Source of the DNA: Flavobacterium araucananum
Lineage (GTDB): Bacteria; Bacteroidota; Bacteroidia; Flavobacteriales; Flavobacteriaceae
Length of the DNA: 64,000 bases
Reading direction: 5' to 3'
Assembly (NCBI RefSeq): GCF_002222055.1
Contig: NZ_MUGS01000004.1
Coordinates: forward strand, 310,001 to 374,000
Positions 18,801-30,700 of the stretch are shown here, in pieces. The first letter of the stretch is position 1. The number at the start of each line of letters is the position of its first letter. Both the position numbers and the translations under genes were made by a program. The notes under the pieces were generated by a model. The model saw nothing but the letters and a program-made list of their open reading frames with translations. It searched no databases and had not been told where the DNA came from.

Positions 18801-20690
18801 TCGAATGATCTAAAACAAATCGTTGTCGCCGTAAAAGAAAATAGCGGACAAAAATTTCTGGTAGCCTATTATACAACTACTGCCGAGATCGAAAAAACGG
18901 ACTTAAGAGATTTTCTAAAAGAGAAATTGCCGGAGTATATGATTCCTGGTTTTTATGTATCGCTCGAGGTTTTGCCCCTAACATCAAATGGTAAAATAGA
19001 CAGAAAAGCGCTGCCCGAAGTAGTGCAGGATGATATTATAAAAACAGAATATGTTGCTCCGGGAAATGATACTGAACAGAAACTGGTATCGATATGGCAG
19101 GAAGTTCTGGGAATTGACAAAATAGGGGTAACGGACAATTTTTTTGAATTGGGCGGAAATAGTCTGGTTATAGTTCAGGTTATAAATCAGGTTTTTAAAG
19201 AATTAGGTAAAAAAATCTTATTTAAGGATTTCTTTTCTGATCCTACAATTGAAAGATTATGCAAGAAGTTCATCGCATCAGATTATACAGCAATACCTAA
19301 TGTTCCGGTGTCGGGATCTTATCCTGTATCCTCTACTCAAAAACAATTATGGGTCTTAAGTCAGTTTGACGGCGGTTCATTGGCGTATAATATTCCGTTG
19401 GCATTAAAAATAAGCGGAAACTTAGATATTGATAAACTCGAAAAGTCTTTTGACAGGCTTATAGAACGTTACGAAATATTAAGAACGTATTTTAAGCTGA
19501 GTGATTCGGGAAATATTGAGCAGTTTATTGTAGATAAAAAAGAGATTGATTATAAAATTGAAGTTGTTGACTTTTCATCAAAAAAAATGGAAAGAACAGA
19601 AATTTCAGATTATCTAAATAATATCAATGCCCAACCGTTTGATTTGCAAAATGCGCCCTTACTCAAAAATGTATTGATAAAGACAAACGAAAAGGAGTTT
19701 GTATTTTTCTTTTCGATTCATCACATTATTGGAGACGGACAATCGTTGGAAATTATTATCAGAGAGATCTTAAAGGTTTACAACCAGTTAAATAAAGAAG
19801 GTATTGAAGAGGTTAGGGACTTAAAAATTCAATATAAAGATTTTGTTTCCTGGAAAAATAAGGAAACTGAAAATTATATAAAATCCGAGCAATATTGGCT
19901 GGAAGAGTTTAAAGGAGAATTGCCAACGCTTGACATACCAACTTTTAAGAAACGACCTTTAATTAAATCGTACAACGGAAATAAAAAATCGTATCAGTTT
20001 TCGAATGAATTTTTGAATGATACCCTGCTTTTTGCCAAAAATAATGATGTTACGTTGTTTATGACTTTATTATCCGGTTTCAATTTGTTTTTATACACCT
20101 ATTCAAATCAGCAGGATATAATTTTAGGTACACCATTTAGCGGAAGAAGTCATCCGGACTTAGAAAATCAAATCGGATTGTTTATTAATATTTTTCCAAT
20201 AAGAACCAAAATTAATGTTGAGGGGACTTTCAAGGATTTACTGACAGATCAAAAAGCCAATATCCTGAATTCGATCGAGCATCAAAATTATCCGTTAAAT
20301 GATTTGATCGAAAAATTAAATATTAACAGAGACACCAGTCGCTCAGCATTATTTGATGTAATGATGGGTTTAAATACAGAAATTCAAAGCATTGATTATA
20401 CTGAATTTAAAGAATTTAAGATCGAAGATTTTAAATTTAATAAGCAGTCATCTCAATTCGATTTAAATTTTGTATTTCATAAATATGAAGCTTTTGGACT
20501 AGACATAGAATACAATACTGACGTTTTTGAAGAATTTGAAATTGACAGAATGTTCAAAGATTTTCAAAATATTATGAATAAGGCATTTCATAATCCGGAC
20601 TTGAATATCAAAGGATTTACAGAAAAAGATAAAGCAATTAAAAACCGAAACATAAATAAACTTTCTAATTTTTCAAAAAAACAGTTATGA
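12822..20690 (+). CDS. NRPS 2: TubC dock - C/A(Pro)/PCP - C/A(Gly)/PCP - C
   Basis: A 2622-residue synthetase, 101 bp after NRPS 1. Residues 1-55 are a TubC-type N-terminal docking domain, predicted to accept the chain from NRPS 1. Then: C ~70-500 (HHIVSDG ~204), A ~530-1010, PCP (Ser ~1063), C ~1116-1540 (HHIIGDG ~1249), A ~1577-2060, PCP (Ser ~2114), and a final C ~2167-2600 (HHIIGDG ~2299). Pocket residues are DVQFIAHVVK, matching proline codes, and DILQLGMIWK, one residue from the glycine code. The terminal C has no A domain behind it. Its acceptor must be the A-PCP of the third synthetase, so that module is split across two proteins. The stop overlaps the start of the hydroxylase gene (ATGA), so the two are probably translationally coupled. 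No epimerase or thioesterase. Confidence 0.95.
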   Translation: MQTLLKKINKFNIKLDYVDEKLDIQAPKGTMTKELLDEIKLHKNELIEFITLHRKAEKQIFISKTSQKEGYVLSSSQRRLWLLSQLDGGNTAYNMPSIFKVNGKLDKESLQAAFKAVIERHESLRTIFKETESGEVQQIIVHPEATNFLLQYQDLSNQTISKETIEELIQKEIDYSFDLSSDSLVRAKLIKRAPESYVFICLIHHIVSDGWSSGILTTELFTIYDAFVNQKSNPLPPLELQYKDYAAWQQEQLKKDTIEIHKTYWLQKFQDEVPVLEIPAQHLRPTIKTYNGKSIKRFYDQQILKDFDALCKSQDSTLFMGLLSAVKILFYKYTHQTDIVIGSPIAGREQIELQNQIGFYVNTLALRTQFAKTDSFKEVLKNVKQVTLGAYEHQVFPFDDLVEALPLNRDISRNPLFDVMVRIQENAAKSYNQELSGITILEYEPEEDNSSKFDLEFAFKETDGKLGLYLFFNTDIYSTKFIEEVSSHLEVVLKSIVENPDTAIASLAYLTETEEHQILSGFNDTAVTINKEASIITLFEEQVQKNPNHIAVQFEETALTYQELNEKANQFAAYLIANYAIEADDFVGVKLEKSEKLIITIVGILKSGAAYVPIDPHYPQNRIDFIEQDSNCKVVVDDPELEKFENVQEKYPVDNINVHIKNNSLVYLIYTSGSTGQPKGIMMEHICMLNLILFHNEEFKDENVQKVLQFTSISFDVSFQEIFSTLLCGATLYPINEAAKKDSEELSFFIKNNTIDTIFLPTSYFKILMNFSSFYSLLESNDIKNIIVAGEQLTLNEDALEKIKNSKTNLHNHYGPAETHVVTTLTLKDKHLIANPSIGSAIANTQLYILDDAMQPVAIGITGKLYIGGLGVARGYLNRAELTTEKFIPNPFTAGSRLYDTGDLGTWLPDGNIEFKGRKDHQVKIRGFRVELGEVENAILQYSEDLKQVIVEAKEIDQVKVLVAYFVSVTVIDKSDLKIFLQDKLPDYMLPAFFIALETMSLTSNGKIDRKALPEIQAQDLIKREYVAPENATQASFALIWQEVLGIDRIGITDNFFDLGGHSLIVGQVINRIYKQLNKTVNFKTFFANPTIAALSKVVHESSFVAIPKAIEASSYPVTASQGRLWVLSQLEGGSLAYNMPAVIVLKGIVDVDKFRESFQLLISRYEILRTYFKTSDQGEIRQYIVPANQVNFDITLKDYSQTSNQEEVVARYLKEINSEPFHLEKAPLIRASLLHLKTAEQVFFLSMHHIIGDGWSIELLMSEVIKVYNSLLQGQKIVLPELSLQYKDYAVWLNEELQQEKNTLSEEYWLKQFSGELPILNLPSSKTRPLVQTYAGDSLSYRFSGSFLEQLKAFSKSHDVTLFMTLMSGINALLYRYTGNDDIIIGTPVAGREHPDLENQLGLYLNTLAIRSKIAEQNSFLDLVAVLKENLLGAYEHQNYPFDLLVGKLNLKRDTSRSALFDVLVILQNQGQLNNINNEELLSLQVSDYEFKTKTSKFDLSFTFAEDEELILTIEYNTDVYDAHLIERMFAHLENLLTNCIAQPETDILKVAYLTQQEKDQVLTQFNATAVAYPKESTVLNLFETQAQKAPDSIAVSDDQFSYTYRELDELSNQIAAYLSTELGENDKSSIAVMLTRSSKLIAVLLGILKSGRSYIPLDPKFPVDRLAWIISNSEAKLLVTENSIEVDFEEGKIDNVIYTEELFSKLPDTKAKNQLKVSQDDTAYIIYTSGSTGNPKGVEIGHGALVNFLLSMAHKPGINKDDILFSVTTYSFDISILEFFLPLITGAKLYVASHETLIDSGLIIDRISAVKPTILQATPSFYQMLLDTGWKGSKELKVLCGGDLLSEALAEKLVDHTLEVWNMYGPTETTIWSSVKKIEHPKEASNIGKPINNTQFYILDQFLNPKPVATAGSLYIAGDGLAKGYYKNEVLSKEKFIKNPFKENSLIYETGDVGKWNEKGEIEFLGRNDNQVKIRGFRIELGDIETAILQYSNDLKQIVVAVKENSGQKFLVAYYTTTAEIEKTDLRDFLKEKLPEYMIPGFYVSLEVLPLTSNGKIDRKALPEVVQDDIIKTEYVAPGNDTEQKLVSIWQEVLGIDKIGVTDNFFELGGNSLVIVQVINQVFKELGKKILFKDFFSDPTIERLCKKFIASDYTAIPNVPVSGSYPVSSTQKQLWVLSQFDGGSLAYNIPLALKISGNLDIDKLEKSFDRLIERYEILRTYFKLSDSGNIEQFIVDKKEIDYKIEVVDFSSKKMERTEISDYLNNINAQPFDLQNAPLLKNVLIKTNEKEFVFFFSIHHIIGDGQSLEIIIREILKVYNQLNKEGIEEVRDLKIQYKDFVSWKNKETENYIKSEQYWLEEFKGELPTLDIPTFKKRPLIKSYNGNKKSYQFSNEFLNDTLLFAKNNDVTLFMTLLSGFNLFLYTYSNQQDIILGTPFSGRSHPDLENQIGLFINIFPIRTKINVEGTFKDLLTDQKANILNSIEHQNYPLNDLIEKLNINRDTSRSALFDVMMGLNTEIQSIDYTEFKEFKIEDFKFNKQSSQFDLNFVFHKYEAFGLDIEYNTDVFEEFEIDRMFKDFQNIMNKAFHNPDLNIKGFTEKDKAIKNRNINKLSNFSKKQL

Positions 20691-21676
20691 TAGACAGAAT
20701 TAATAAATTAAAGAATCAGGATCATAAAAGAGTCAATCTGGAAGAAAGTGTAAAAGCTACTTTTTTTGATAATAAAACATTTCCATTAGTAATTTCTTCT
20801 GCTAACTCAGGATATAGCTTAAAAAATTGGTTATCAGAAAACAGTAAAAAATTTGAAACCGATCTTTTAAAATATGGTTCTGTATTGTTTAGAAACTTCA
20901 GGATTAATTCGATTGAAAAATTTCAGGAATTAATGACCATTTTTCCTAAAGAGCTCTTAGAATATAAATTTAGATCGTCTCCAAGGTTCGAGTTGGTCGA
21001 GAATGTATATGTGTCTACAACTTATCCTGAGGATGAAACAATCAATATGCACAGCGAAAACTCTTATGCTGCAAATCCTCCGGCAAGAATCGTATTTTGT
21101 TGTATTACCGCTGCAGAGTATCGTGGAGAAACGCCTATTGCAGATAACAGACTTGTTCTTGAATATATAAGCGAGCCCCTGAAGAAAAAATTTAAAGAAA
21201 AAGGAGTCTTATACCGTAGAAATTTAAACGGAGTGCTGGGATTATCCTGGCAGGAAGTTTTTCAAACCTCAGATAAAACAATAGTGCAGCAAGAATGCGA
21301 TTCAAACGGTATTAACTACACCTGGGTAAAAGAAAATGAGCTTGTACTAACCTGGAAAAAAGAGGCCATTTGCCAGCATCCTGAAACTAATGAATGGGTT
21401 TGGTTTAACCATAGCTTATTTTTTAATAAGTACATGCTTCATGAAGATTTTCTAAATTCTATTGATAGTGATGATGAATTGCCCAATAACACTTTTTTTG
21501 GTGATGGCTCAGAAATTTCAAGAGACGAAATCTTAGAATTAAAAGCAGCGTATCAAAAAGCAACTATCGAATTTACGTGGATCAACGGAGACGTATTGTT
21601 CTTAGATAATTTACTTTTTTCTCATGGCAGAAATCCATACAAAGGAGATCGAAAAATTATCGTCTCAATTCTATAG
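20687..21676 (+). CDS. Fe(II)/2-oxoglutarate hydroxylase, TauD/SyrP/AsnO type
   Basis: A 329-residue TauD-superfamily dioxygenase. The facial triad is visible: H122-x-E124 in NMHSEN and distal His ~313 in FSHGRNP, followed by Arg ~322 for 2-oxoglutarate. HxE rather than HxD is known from the AsnO/SyrP/VioC group, which hydroxylates amino acids at the beta carbon either free (AsnO, Asn) or on the carrier protein (SyrP, Asp). It overlaps the NRPS 2 stop by four bases and is followed 51 bp later by NRPS 3, whose first A domain has an asparagine-like pocket. The simplest reading is that it makes beta-hydroxyasparagine for that module. Whether the substrate is free or PCP-bound cannot be told from sequence, but the degenerate C-like domain at the start of NRPS 3 would suit recruitment to a carrier-bound substrate. 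Confidence 0.88.
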   Translation: MIDRINKLKNQDHKRVNLEESVKATFFDNKTFPLVISSANSGYSLKNWLSENSKKFETDLLKYGSVLFRNFRINSIEKFQELMTIFPKELLEYKFRSSPRFELVENVYVSTTYPEDETINMHSENSYAANPPARIVFCCITAAEYRGETPIADNRLVLEYISEPLKKKFKEKGVLYRRNLNGVLGLSWQEVFQTSDKTIVQQECDSNGINYTWVKENELVLTWKKEAICQHPETNEWVWFNHSLFFNKYMLHEDFLNSIDSDDELPNNTFFGDGSEISRDEILELKAAYQKATIEFTWINGDVLFLDNLLFSHGRNPYKGDRKIIVSIL

Positions 21677-21727
21677 TCTGTAAACAGGACATCAATAAAA
21701 AATAAATTTTAAAATCACATAAAGGTT

Positions 21728-24700
21728 ATGAGTATGAATGATAATATTGTAGGCTATGAATTATCTGAAAACCAAAAGAATTTATGGAATGTTTCAAAAA
21801 ACAGTCCTGACTTTTTTTACAATCAAGTTATATTGAATGTAAAGAGTAATTTATCTATTGATGATTTTTTAAATGCGTTAAATGTTGTTATTAAAAACAA
21901 TGATGTTTTAAAATTCAGGTTAGTTCAGGATTCAAACTTCACATATCCATTTCAGATAGAGTCAACTGATACTGCTGTAGTATGGCACGAAATTGAGTTG
22001 GACACTAATACTGTTGAGGCCAACTCTGTTTTAGATTATTCATACAACCCCTTGACGGATAATCCTGTCAGAGTTTGCTTTGCAAAAGAAGCCGGACAAT
22101 TAAAACAAGTGGTTGTAAGACTTTATTCTTTATGGGGAGATGCCTACAGTTGCCTTTATTTATGTGATGAAATTGGTAAAATAATAGTATCAGACAAAAA
22201 GGAAGATATTCAGGATAAGGAAACAATTGATTACGCCAGTTTTAGCACCTGGCAAAATGATTTAATAAATGAACCTGAACGTGAAGCGATTGTATTCTGG
22301 AAAAATTATAATTATCAATTAACAAATACTTTAATCCCTTTTTCTAACGAAGCAGCTTCTTTTAGACCTGAGAAAAAACAAATTGGGACTATAACAGGGG
22401 ATGATTATCTTAAAATTAAAAATTATTGTCTGACAAACAATTGCCAGATTAAAACTCTTTTTTTATTAAACTTTATCTCGTATCTGTTTCAGTTCTCTGA
22501 AGATGAACTGACTATTGGTTTATCAGGATTTAAAAGAGAATATACAGAACTTGATGCTACTTTAGGACTTGTATCGAAGAATATTCCTTTGAAAATCAGT
22601 AAGATAAATGAATTTGGTTTTGCCGAAGCAGTAAAAAATATAGAAACACAAATTGAATTTGTACAAGAGTGGTCAGATTTTTTTACTTTAAACAGAGGCG
22701 ATGCAACTACACGTTTTTCTAAAACAGCCTACTTTAATTATTGTTTCGAATTTATCGATTTGGCTACAACTTTTCCCGAAGCCACTGATCTGTTTGAATT
22801 TAAGGAGTTGTATGCTATTCAGGATATTTTTGATCTGAAAATTTCCTGCATAGATTCCGGCAATTCATTTTCTGTAGCGTTGTATTATAACCAGGAATCT
22901 TTTAATGATGTAGCTATTGATATTATTTCAGGACAGTTTCAAAAAAACTATTTAGCCCTGATAGACAATACAAACTTTGAGATAAGCGATATAGAAAAAA
23001 GTATTATTGAATCGTCGAATAATACGCATGCAAATTTTCAGGAATACAGTTCTGTAGTACAATTATTTGAGCAACAAAGTAAACTTTTTCCGGATCGCAT
23101 TTCTTTATTTAATGAGCACACTCAGCTCAGTTATTCTGAGCTTCAAACACGATCTAATCAATTTAAAAATTATTTGATCGAAGAGCATAATATTAAAAAA
23201 GGTGATGCAATATGCATTGTAGGCGAAGGATCAGAATGGCTCATAACTTGTATTTTAGGAATCATAAAAGCGGGTGCTTATTATATACCTATTGATAATA
23301 AATATCCAAAAGACAGAATAGAATATATTATAAATGAATCTAATTGTAAGGTTTTAATCAGCGATCCTGCTAATGAAATTGTCAATGCCATTTCTCACAT
23401 CGTAAAAATAGATCCTTTTAATCCCGAAATTTATACTACAGAAAGAAAAAATTACCCAATCGAAATAAGACCCGAAGATTTAGTTTATTGCATCTATACT
23501 TCAGGTTCTACAGGAAACCCAAAAGGGTGTATCATTAGCCATTCCAGTTTATTGAACTATATACAATGGGCAAACGAATATTATTTTGAAGGTTCTGATT
23601 GTGGAAATTGGGGATTAATTACTTCTATTTCTTTTGACTTGACTGTAACATCAATATTTACGAGTTTAACAAGAGGAAAAAAATTATGGCTGGGTGATTT
23701 TAAAAAAGATATTAACGACTTATTGATTGAAGCCTTTAGTAATTCTCAAATAGATACTCTAAAACTTACACCGGCACATATTTCGCTTTTAGGCGAATTG
23801 GAAATTAAGAGTTCGACCATTAAAAAAATAATTTGTGGCGGCGAAAAATTACTAAAATATCAGGTAGAAGTATTAAAAAGCATTAATAACGAAATAGAAA
23901 TTTATAATGAATACGGACCTACAGAAACTACTGTTGGTTGTAGTATTTATGAAGTTAAGTCATCGAATGAGGCTATTACGATAGGCAAACCTATTGCTAA
24001 TACAGCAATTTATATCCTAACCGATACTAAATTGTATGCGCCAATAGGTGTGAGCGGAGAAATCTTTATTGGCGGTTCAGGACTGGCACAAGGATATCTG
24101 AACCGATTAGATCTTACTACAGAAAAATTTATTGTAAATCCTTTTATCAACGGCGAACGCCTGTACAAAACCGGAGATATAGGCAGGTGGTTGCCTGATG
24201 GTACTATAGAATATCTGGGCAGGATAGATGATCAGGTAAAAATTAGAGGGTATCGAATAGAACTTGGCGAAATCGAACAATTTATCTCGAATCAGGATTT
24301 TATAAACCAATCTGTTGTTATTGTAAAAGAAAGAGAAAACGAAAAGTTTCTCGTTGCTTACTATGTGGCAGAAAAAGAGATAGACAAAAAAGTACTTCAG
24401 GACAATCTAAAAAAGGTTTTGCCGGATTATATGGCACCAAGCTATTATGTTCAGCTAGAGACAATCCCTTTAACCTCAAACGGTAAGGTAGATCGAAAAG
24501 CTTTGCCGGGAATCGATAAAAATGATTTAATAAAGGCCGAATATATTGCAGCCCGAACCACAGAAGAAGCATTACTGGTACAAATCTGGGGAGATATTTT
24601 AAAGCACGATTCAATAAGTATCAAGGACAGTTTTTATAACCTGGGAGGAGATTCTATCAAATCGATATTAGTAGTTTCAAGACTTAGACAAAAAGGATAT

Positions 24701-27700
24701 TCATTAAAAGTAGATCAGATATTACGCAATCCCGTACTCGAAAACCTGGCTAAATTAATAGAAAGCAATACACAATTTATTGATCAGGCAGAAGTAAAAG
24801 GGAGCGTTGTACTCACACCGGTTCAGAGAGATTTTTTTGAGAATGAAACCATCACCAACAAAAATTATTTTAACCAGTCTGTACTCTTAAAAAGTAACCA
24901 GAATATAGATCCGATTATACTGGAGCGTTGCATCGCTGCTTTGGTTTTGCACCATGATGCTTTAAGAATGGTGTATACTCCTGAGCAAGGTTCATGGCAA
25001 CAATACAATGGCGATAGTTCAGAAGCGCATTATAAAATTAATTTTTATGATTTACAGGAAGATTCAAATCAAGTAGAATCTTTAAGTACAATAGGGGCAC
25101 AATTACAAGCTGGTTTAGATATTAATTCAGGAATTTTATTTCAGGCAGGACATTTTAGAATGTCTGATGGGGATCGTTTGGCATTAATTATTCACCATCT
25201 CGTAATCGATGGAATCTCCTGGCGTATTTTATTAGAAGATTTGTCGAATTTGTATGAAGCGTTTCAAAATAATAGTGTTTTTAGTTTACCCTTAAAAACA
25301 GATTCTTTTCAGCGTTGGGCATCACTGCAACAAGAATATGCTTTGAGCGACAAAATGCAACAAGAACGTTTGTATTGGGAAGAACTTAGTAAAACCCCGA
25401 TTGCGTTATTGCCAAATGACCGTAAATTGGGCGAAGATTCTAAAACCAGCCAATCCAAAGGTTTTGTTCTGGATGCAGCGATAACCCAAAAACTGCAAAC
25501 CCAATCTCATCAGGTTTATAATACAGAGATCAATGACATTCTTCTAGCGAGTTTAGGACTTGCAATACGCGAAGTTTTTGACGTAGAAAAGACCGTTGTA
25601 AAGATGGAAGGACATGGGCGTGAAGACATTATTGACGGAGTAGATATAGGACGAACAATAGGATGGTTTACCAGCTTATATCCTTTTATTTTGGATGTTT
25701 CAGAGACAGAAAATCATGTATTGATATCTGTTAAAGAAGCATTGCGTAAAATACCAAATAAAGGAATTGGTTACAGTATTTTGAAATACATGGATAAAGA
25801 TTTCTCTAATGAATTGATTCCAAGTATTCAATTTAATTATTTAGGGGATTTTGGCAACAATGCAGTTGGCAGCAACAAAGACGCTCTGTTTAATTTTTCA
25901 TCAGAAGATATAGGTCCATCCGTAGCAGCATCAAATAAGCAGAGTGAAGTATTATTGGATGTAAACGGAATGATGGTTTCAGGCGAATTAAGCTTGAGTA
26001 TCAATTATTCATCTCATGCATTTAGTCCTGAAACTATAGAAAAGCTGGTAATTTCATACGAAAATCAATTGCGTGATTTAATAGAAGCATTGACAAGTAT
26101 TGAAGAAAACCATCTAACACCTTCTGATCTAACGTTTAAGGGTCTTGCATATAAAGAATTAGCAGCATTAAATAAAGAAAATAATGTAGAGGATATCTAT
26201 GAGCTTTCTCCTTCGCAGCAAGGAATGTATTACCATTGGCTAGTAGACAATTCGAGCCCAATGTATAGTATACAAACCTCGTACAGGTTGCATTTTGAAG
26301 ATTTAGCGATTGATACCGTCAAACAAGCTTATGAGCAATTAATAAAAAGATATTCTATTTTGCGTACAAGCTTCTCTAACAGTTATGGCGGAGTCCCTTT
26401 GCAAATAGTTCATAAAGCAGCTCCTGATACATTTTCGTACGAACAAATTTTAGAAATAAACGATCAGGACGCCTATTTGCATCAGGTCAATGTCAACGAT
26501 AAATTGAAAGGTTTTGATTTTGAAACTCCTGCTTTAATGCGCTTAAAAGTACTGGAATTAGCAGCAGGACAATACGAGTTTCTCTGGAGTTATCACCATA
26601 TTCTTATGGATGGTTGGTGTATAAGTATTGTAATCAATGATTTCTATAGCATTTTGTCTGCTATAAAAAATAATCAGGAACTTAGTTTACCGGAACCCAT
26701 CAAGTATTCAAACTATATTAACTGGTTATCTAAGATTGATAAAAAAAGTGCTCTGGGATACTGGAAAAATTATTTAAAAGATGTAGCGTCCATAACTCAG
26801 ATTCCTTTTCAAAAAAAGAAAGCAGTATCAGATAACGTTGTAACGTTTAAGAGTCAAAATTTTAATGTCGAAGGCGAATTGTTTCAAAAAATAAATCAGG
26901 TTTGTCAGGAACTGGAGATCACACCAAATACTTTTATACAAGGTGTTTGGGGTTACTTGCTATCGTCCTACAATAATACAAATGATATCGTTTTTGGCTC
27001 TATAGTTTCAGGAAGACCCGGAGACCTCGCAGGAGTAGAAAACATGATAGGATTGTTTATGAATATGATCCCTGTAAAAGTGTCCTATTCGAGAGGCGAG
27101 ACTATAAAATCATTCTTAAAAAAGATGCATTCAGAGGTACTAGAAAGTGCCCCTTATCACTATTTTAATTTGTCTGAAGTACAGTCGCAAAGTAGTTTAG
27201 GAATGGATTTGATTAATAATTATATCGTATTCGAAAACTATTTTATTGAGAGTTCCAGAGAGCATCTGGCAGATGAAAGTTATACTAAAAGTGAATCAAA
27301 CATCGCTTTAGAAAGAATGATTTATACAGATCAGTCCAATTATGATTTTAGTATAATCGTGCTGCCATCAGCAACATCATTTGATATAGAATTTAAGTAT
27401 AATTCAGATTTATTCGAGTTAGAAGCAATTCAAAATATTGTATCTCATTTTAGTACTGTAACAAAACAATTTAGCGATAAAAACGACATATTATTAGAAG
27501 ATATTACATATCTATCTGAGCAAGAGCAACACCAATTGTTGGTAGACTTTAATGCAACGGCAACCGTTTATCCGGGCGATAAAACATTCGTAGACCTTTT
27601 TGAAGAGCAAGTAGCCCGAACACCAAACCAGCCTGCCATTGTTAGCGCAGACGAGCAAATAAGCTATAAAGAACTCGATGCAGTATCGACCACCTTATCA

Positions 27701-30700
27701 AAAATCCTGCGCAAGGATTATGCCATAGCAAAAGGAGATATGATTGGTGTACAGCTCAATAGAAGTCCTTGGAGTATGATTTCGATTTTGGCCATCTTAA
27801 AATCAGGCGCCGTATATATCCCAATCGATTCAGAACTGCCAACCAATCGCAAAACTTTTATCGCTGAGGATACCGCCTTAAAATTATTGATAACCCAAAG
27901 CTCTTTTATACCCGAATTAGATTTTTATCAGGGAGCGGTTTTAGACATTACCCAGGATTTTGATACAACACTTTATCACGATATTACTTTAGATCCTGTT
28001 GCCTTAGAACCTCATGATCTGGCGTATATCATTTATACCTCAGGATCAACCGGTAACCCAAAAGGGGTAATGATCGAACAAAGTTCCCTGACCAATTATT
28101 TGAGTTGGGCAAAAGCCTATTATTTAGGTCAGGAGTTGCAAAACACCAACTTTGGACTCTTTACCTCGTTGTCATTTGATTTAACGATTACCAGTTTGTT
28201 TTTGCCGCTAATAAGTGGCGGACATCTCAAAATATTTAAGGCAGAAGACGATGTTTTAACCGTACTAAAAGACTATTTCGAGAGCGATTTGTCTTGCATA
28301 AAACTAACACCTGCACACATAAGTTTGCTGGAGAGTTTAGAGATCAAATCAGACCAAATAGAGATTGCGATCGTTGGAGGCGAAGAACTAAGAAAAGATC
28401 ATGTTGCGATTTTAAAACGTATCAACCCATCGATAAAAATTTACAACGAATATGGCCCGACCGAAGCTACAGTAGGTTGTAGTATCTATGACGCTACACA
28501 AGCAGAGCAGGACATCACCATTGGAAAACCAATTGCCAATACAGCAATCTATATTTTAGACGAGTTCAACAACCTGCAAGGCACAGGAGTTATAGGAGAA
28601 CTTTGTATAGGAGGCGCCGGATTAGCAAGAGGATATCTAAACCGTAGTGATCTAACCACCGAAAAATTTATTGCGAATCCGTTTGTAGCAAACGAGCGCA
28701 TTTATAAAACCGGAGATCTGGCCAGATGGTTGCCAGACGGTTCGATCGATTATTTAGGACGAATCGACAACCAGATCAAAATACGCGGTTATCGCATTGA
28801 GTTTGGAGAAATCGAAAGCAGTATTTTTCAATATTCTGCTGCCGTAAAACAAGTTGTTGCCGAGGTAAAAGTTATCAACGACGAGAAAGTAATTGTGGTT
28901 TATTACGTTTCAGAAACCCCAATAGACAAATCAGATTTAAGAGCCTATTTGTCACAAAATATTCCGCACTACATGGTACCCGGTTTTTATGTAGCGCTGG
29001 ATGCTTTGCCTATTACTTCAAACGGAAAAGTAGATCGAAAAGCCCTGCCGGAGGTAACAGGCGTTGATATAATTAAAAAAGAATACCAGGCACCCCGAAA
29101 TGAAATCGAACAAAAGCTTGCTGTAATCTGGCAGGAAATTTTAGCGCTGCAAAAAATAGGGATAAGCGATAATTTTTTCGAACTGGGCGGAAACAGCCTT
29201 TTAGTTCTTCAGGTATTTAATAGAATAAAACTCGAACTGGGCAAAAATGTAGCTTTTACTATATTTTTCGAAAACCCGACAATAGCATTTCTAAGTACTC
29301 AATTGCAGGATTCAGAATATGTTAGAATTCCTCAGGCACTAGTTTCAGAATCATATCCGTTGAGTAATTCCCAGCAAAGATTTTGGTTGTTAAGCCAACT
29401 CAAAGGTGGCGGTTTAGCCTACAATATGTCTACAACAGTACAGCTTACCGGAGTAGTCGACCAAGCTAAATTTCAGCAAACCTTTGGATTCTTAATGGAG
29501 CGCCATGAGATCTTGCGAACAGCATTCAGAACCAATGAGCAGGGAGAAGTTCGCCAGTACATCATAGATCCGTCAGTATTAGAATTTACAATTCAGCAAA
29601 AAGATCTTACAGGGCAATCAGGGCAACAAAATGGGGTAGCAGACTATTTGCAGCAAAGTAACAGTATCCCATTCGATCTGGCACAATCGCCACTTTTGCG
29701 CGCCAGCATGATTCGTCTGGACAACAACAGTCATGTATTTTCGATCACCATGCACCATATCATAGGCGATGGCTGGTCTATAGAATTGTTAATCTCAGAG
29801 ATGGTACAAGTCTACAATGCCCTTGTAGAAGGACAAACTGTAAACCTGCCCGAACTGCCAATTCAGTATAAAGATTATGCCCAATGGCAGAACCAGGAAT
29901 TGCAACAAGACAAAAACCAACAATCAGAACATTATTGGTTAGAACAGTTTGCAGGAGAATTGCCTGTTTTAGAGCTTCCAGGTTTTAAAGCACGTCCAAT
30001 TGTACAAACCTATAACGGTGAGAGCCAAAAGCACAGTTTTGGAAAAGAACTGTTAGAAAAATTAAAGAAATTTTCAGAAACACAAGATGTTACCCTGTTC
30101 ATGACCCTGATCTCCGGCATCAATGTATTGCTTCATAAATATAGCAGCCAGGACGATATTATAATTGGAACTCCAATAGCCGGAAGAGAACATCCGGATT
30201 TAGAGCACCAGATAGGCTTGTATCTCAATACACTTGCTATTCGTACCCGCATACAAGCACAAGATCAGTTTTTGGAGCTGTTAGCAGCACAAAAACAAAC
30301 CTTATTGAAGGCGTACGACCATCAAAATTATCCATTTGATTTGTTGGTAGGTAAATTAAACCTGAAACGTGATACCAGCCGTTCGGCCTTATTTGATGTT
30401 ATGGTTGTGTTGCAAAACCAAGCACAGCTTAACACTCTCAATAACGGAGACAGTTTGCAGGGATTACAAGTTCAAGCGTATGATCTCGAACAAAAAACCT
30501 CAAAACTGGATCTCGAATTAACCTTTGTAGAAACAGCAGACGGCTTATTGCTAAACATCGTTTACAACACTGATATCTATGGTCAGGACCAAATACATAA
30601 AATATTTAAAAACCTCGAAAATGTATTCGATCAGGTTTTAGAGCAACCTGCAATCCAGCTTCAGGATATCACATATCTATCTGAGCAAGAGCAGCACCAA

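Noticed and set aside
28294..28482. Plus-strand ORF inside NRPS 3, with a copy at 31459-31647
   Set aside because: It lies in an alternate frame of the duplicated A domain. The repetition comes from the duplication, not from selection on this frame.
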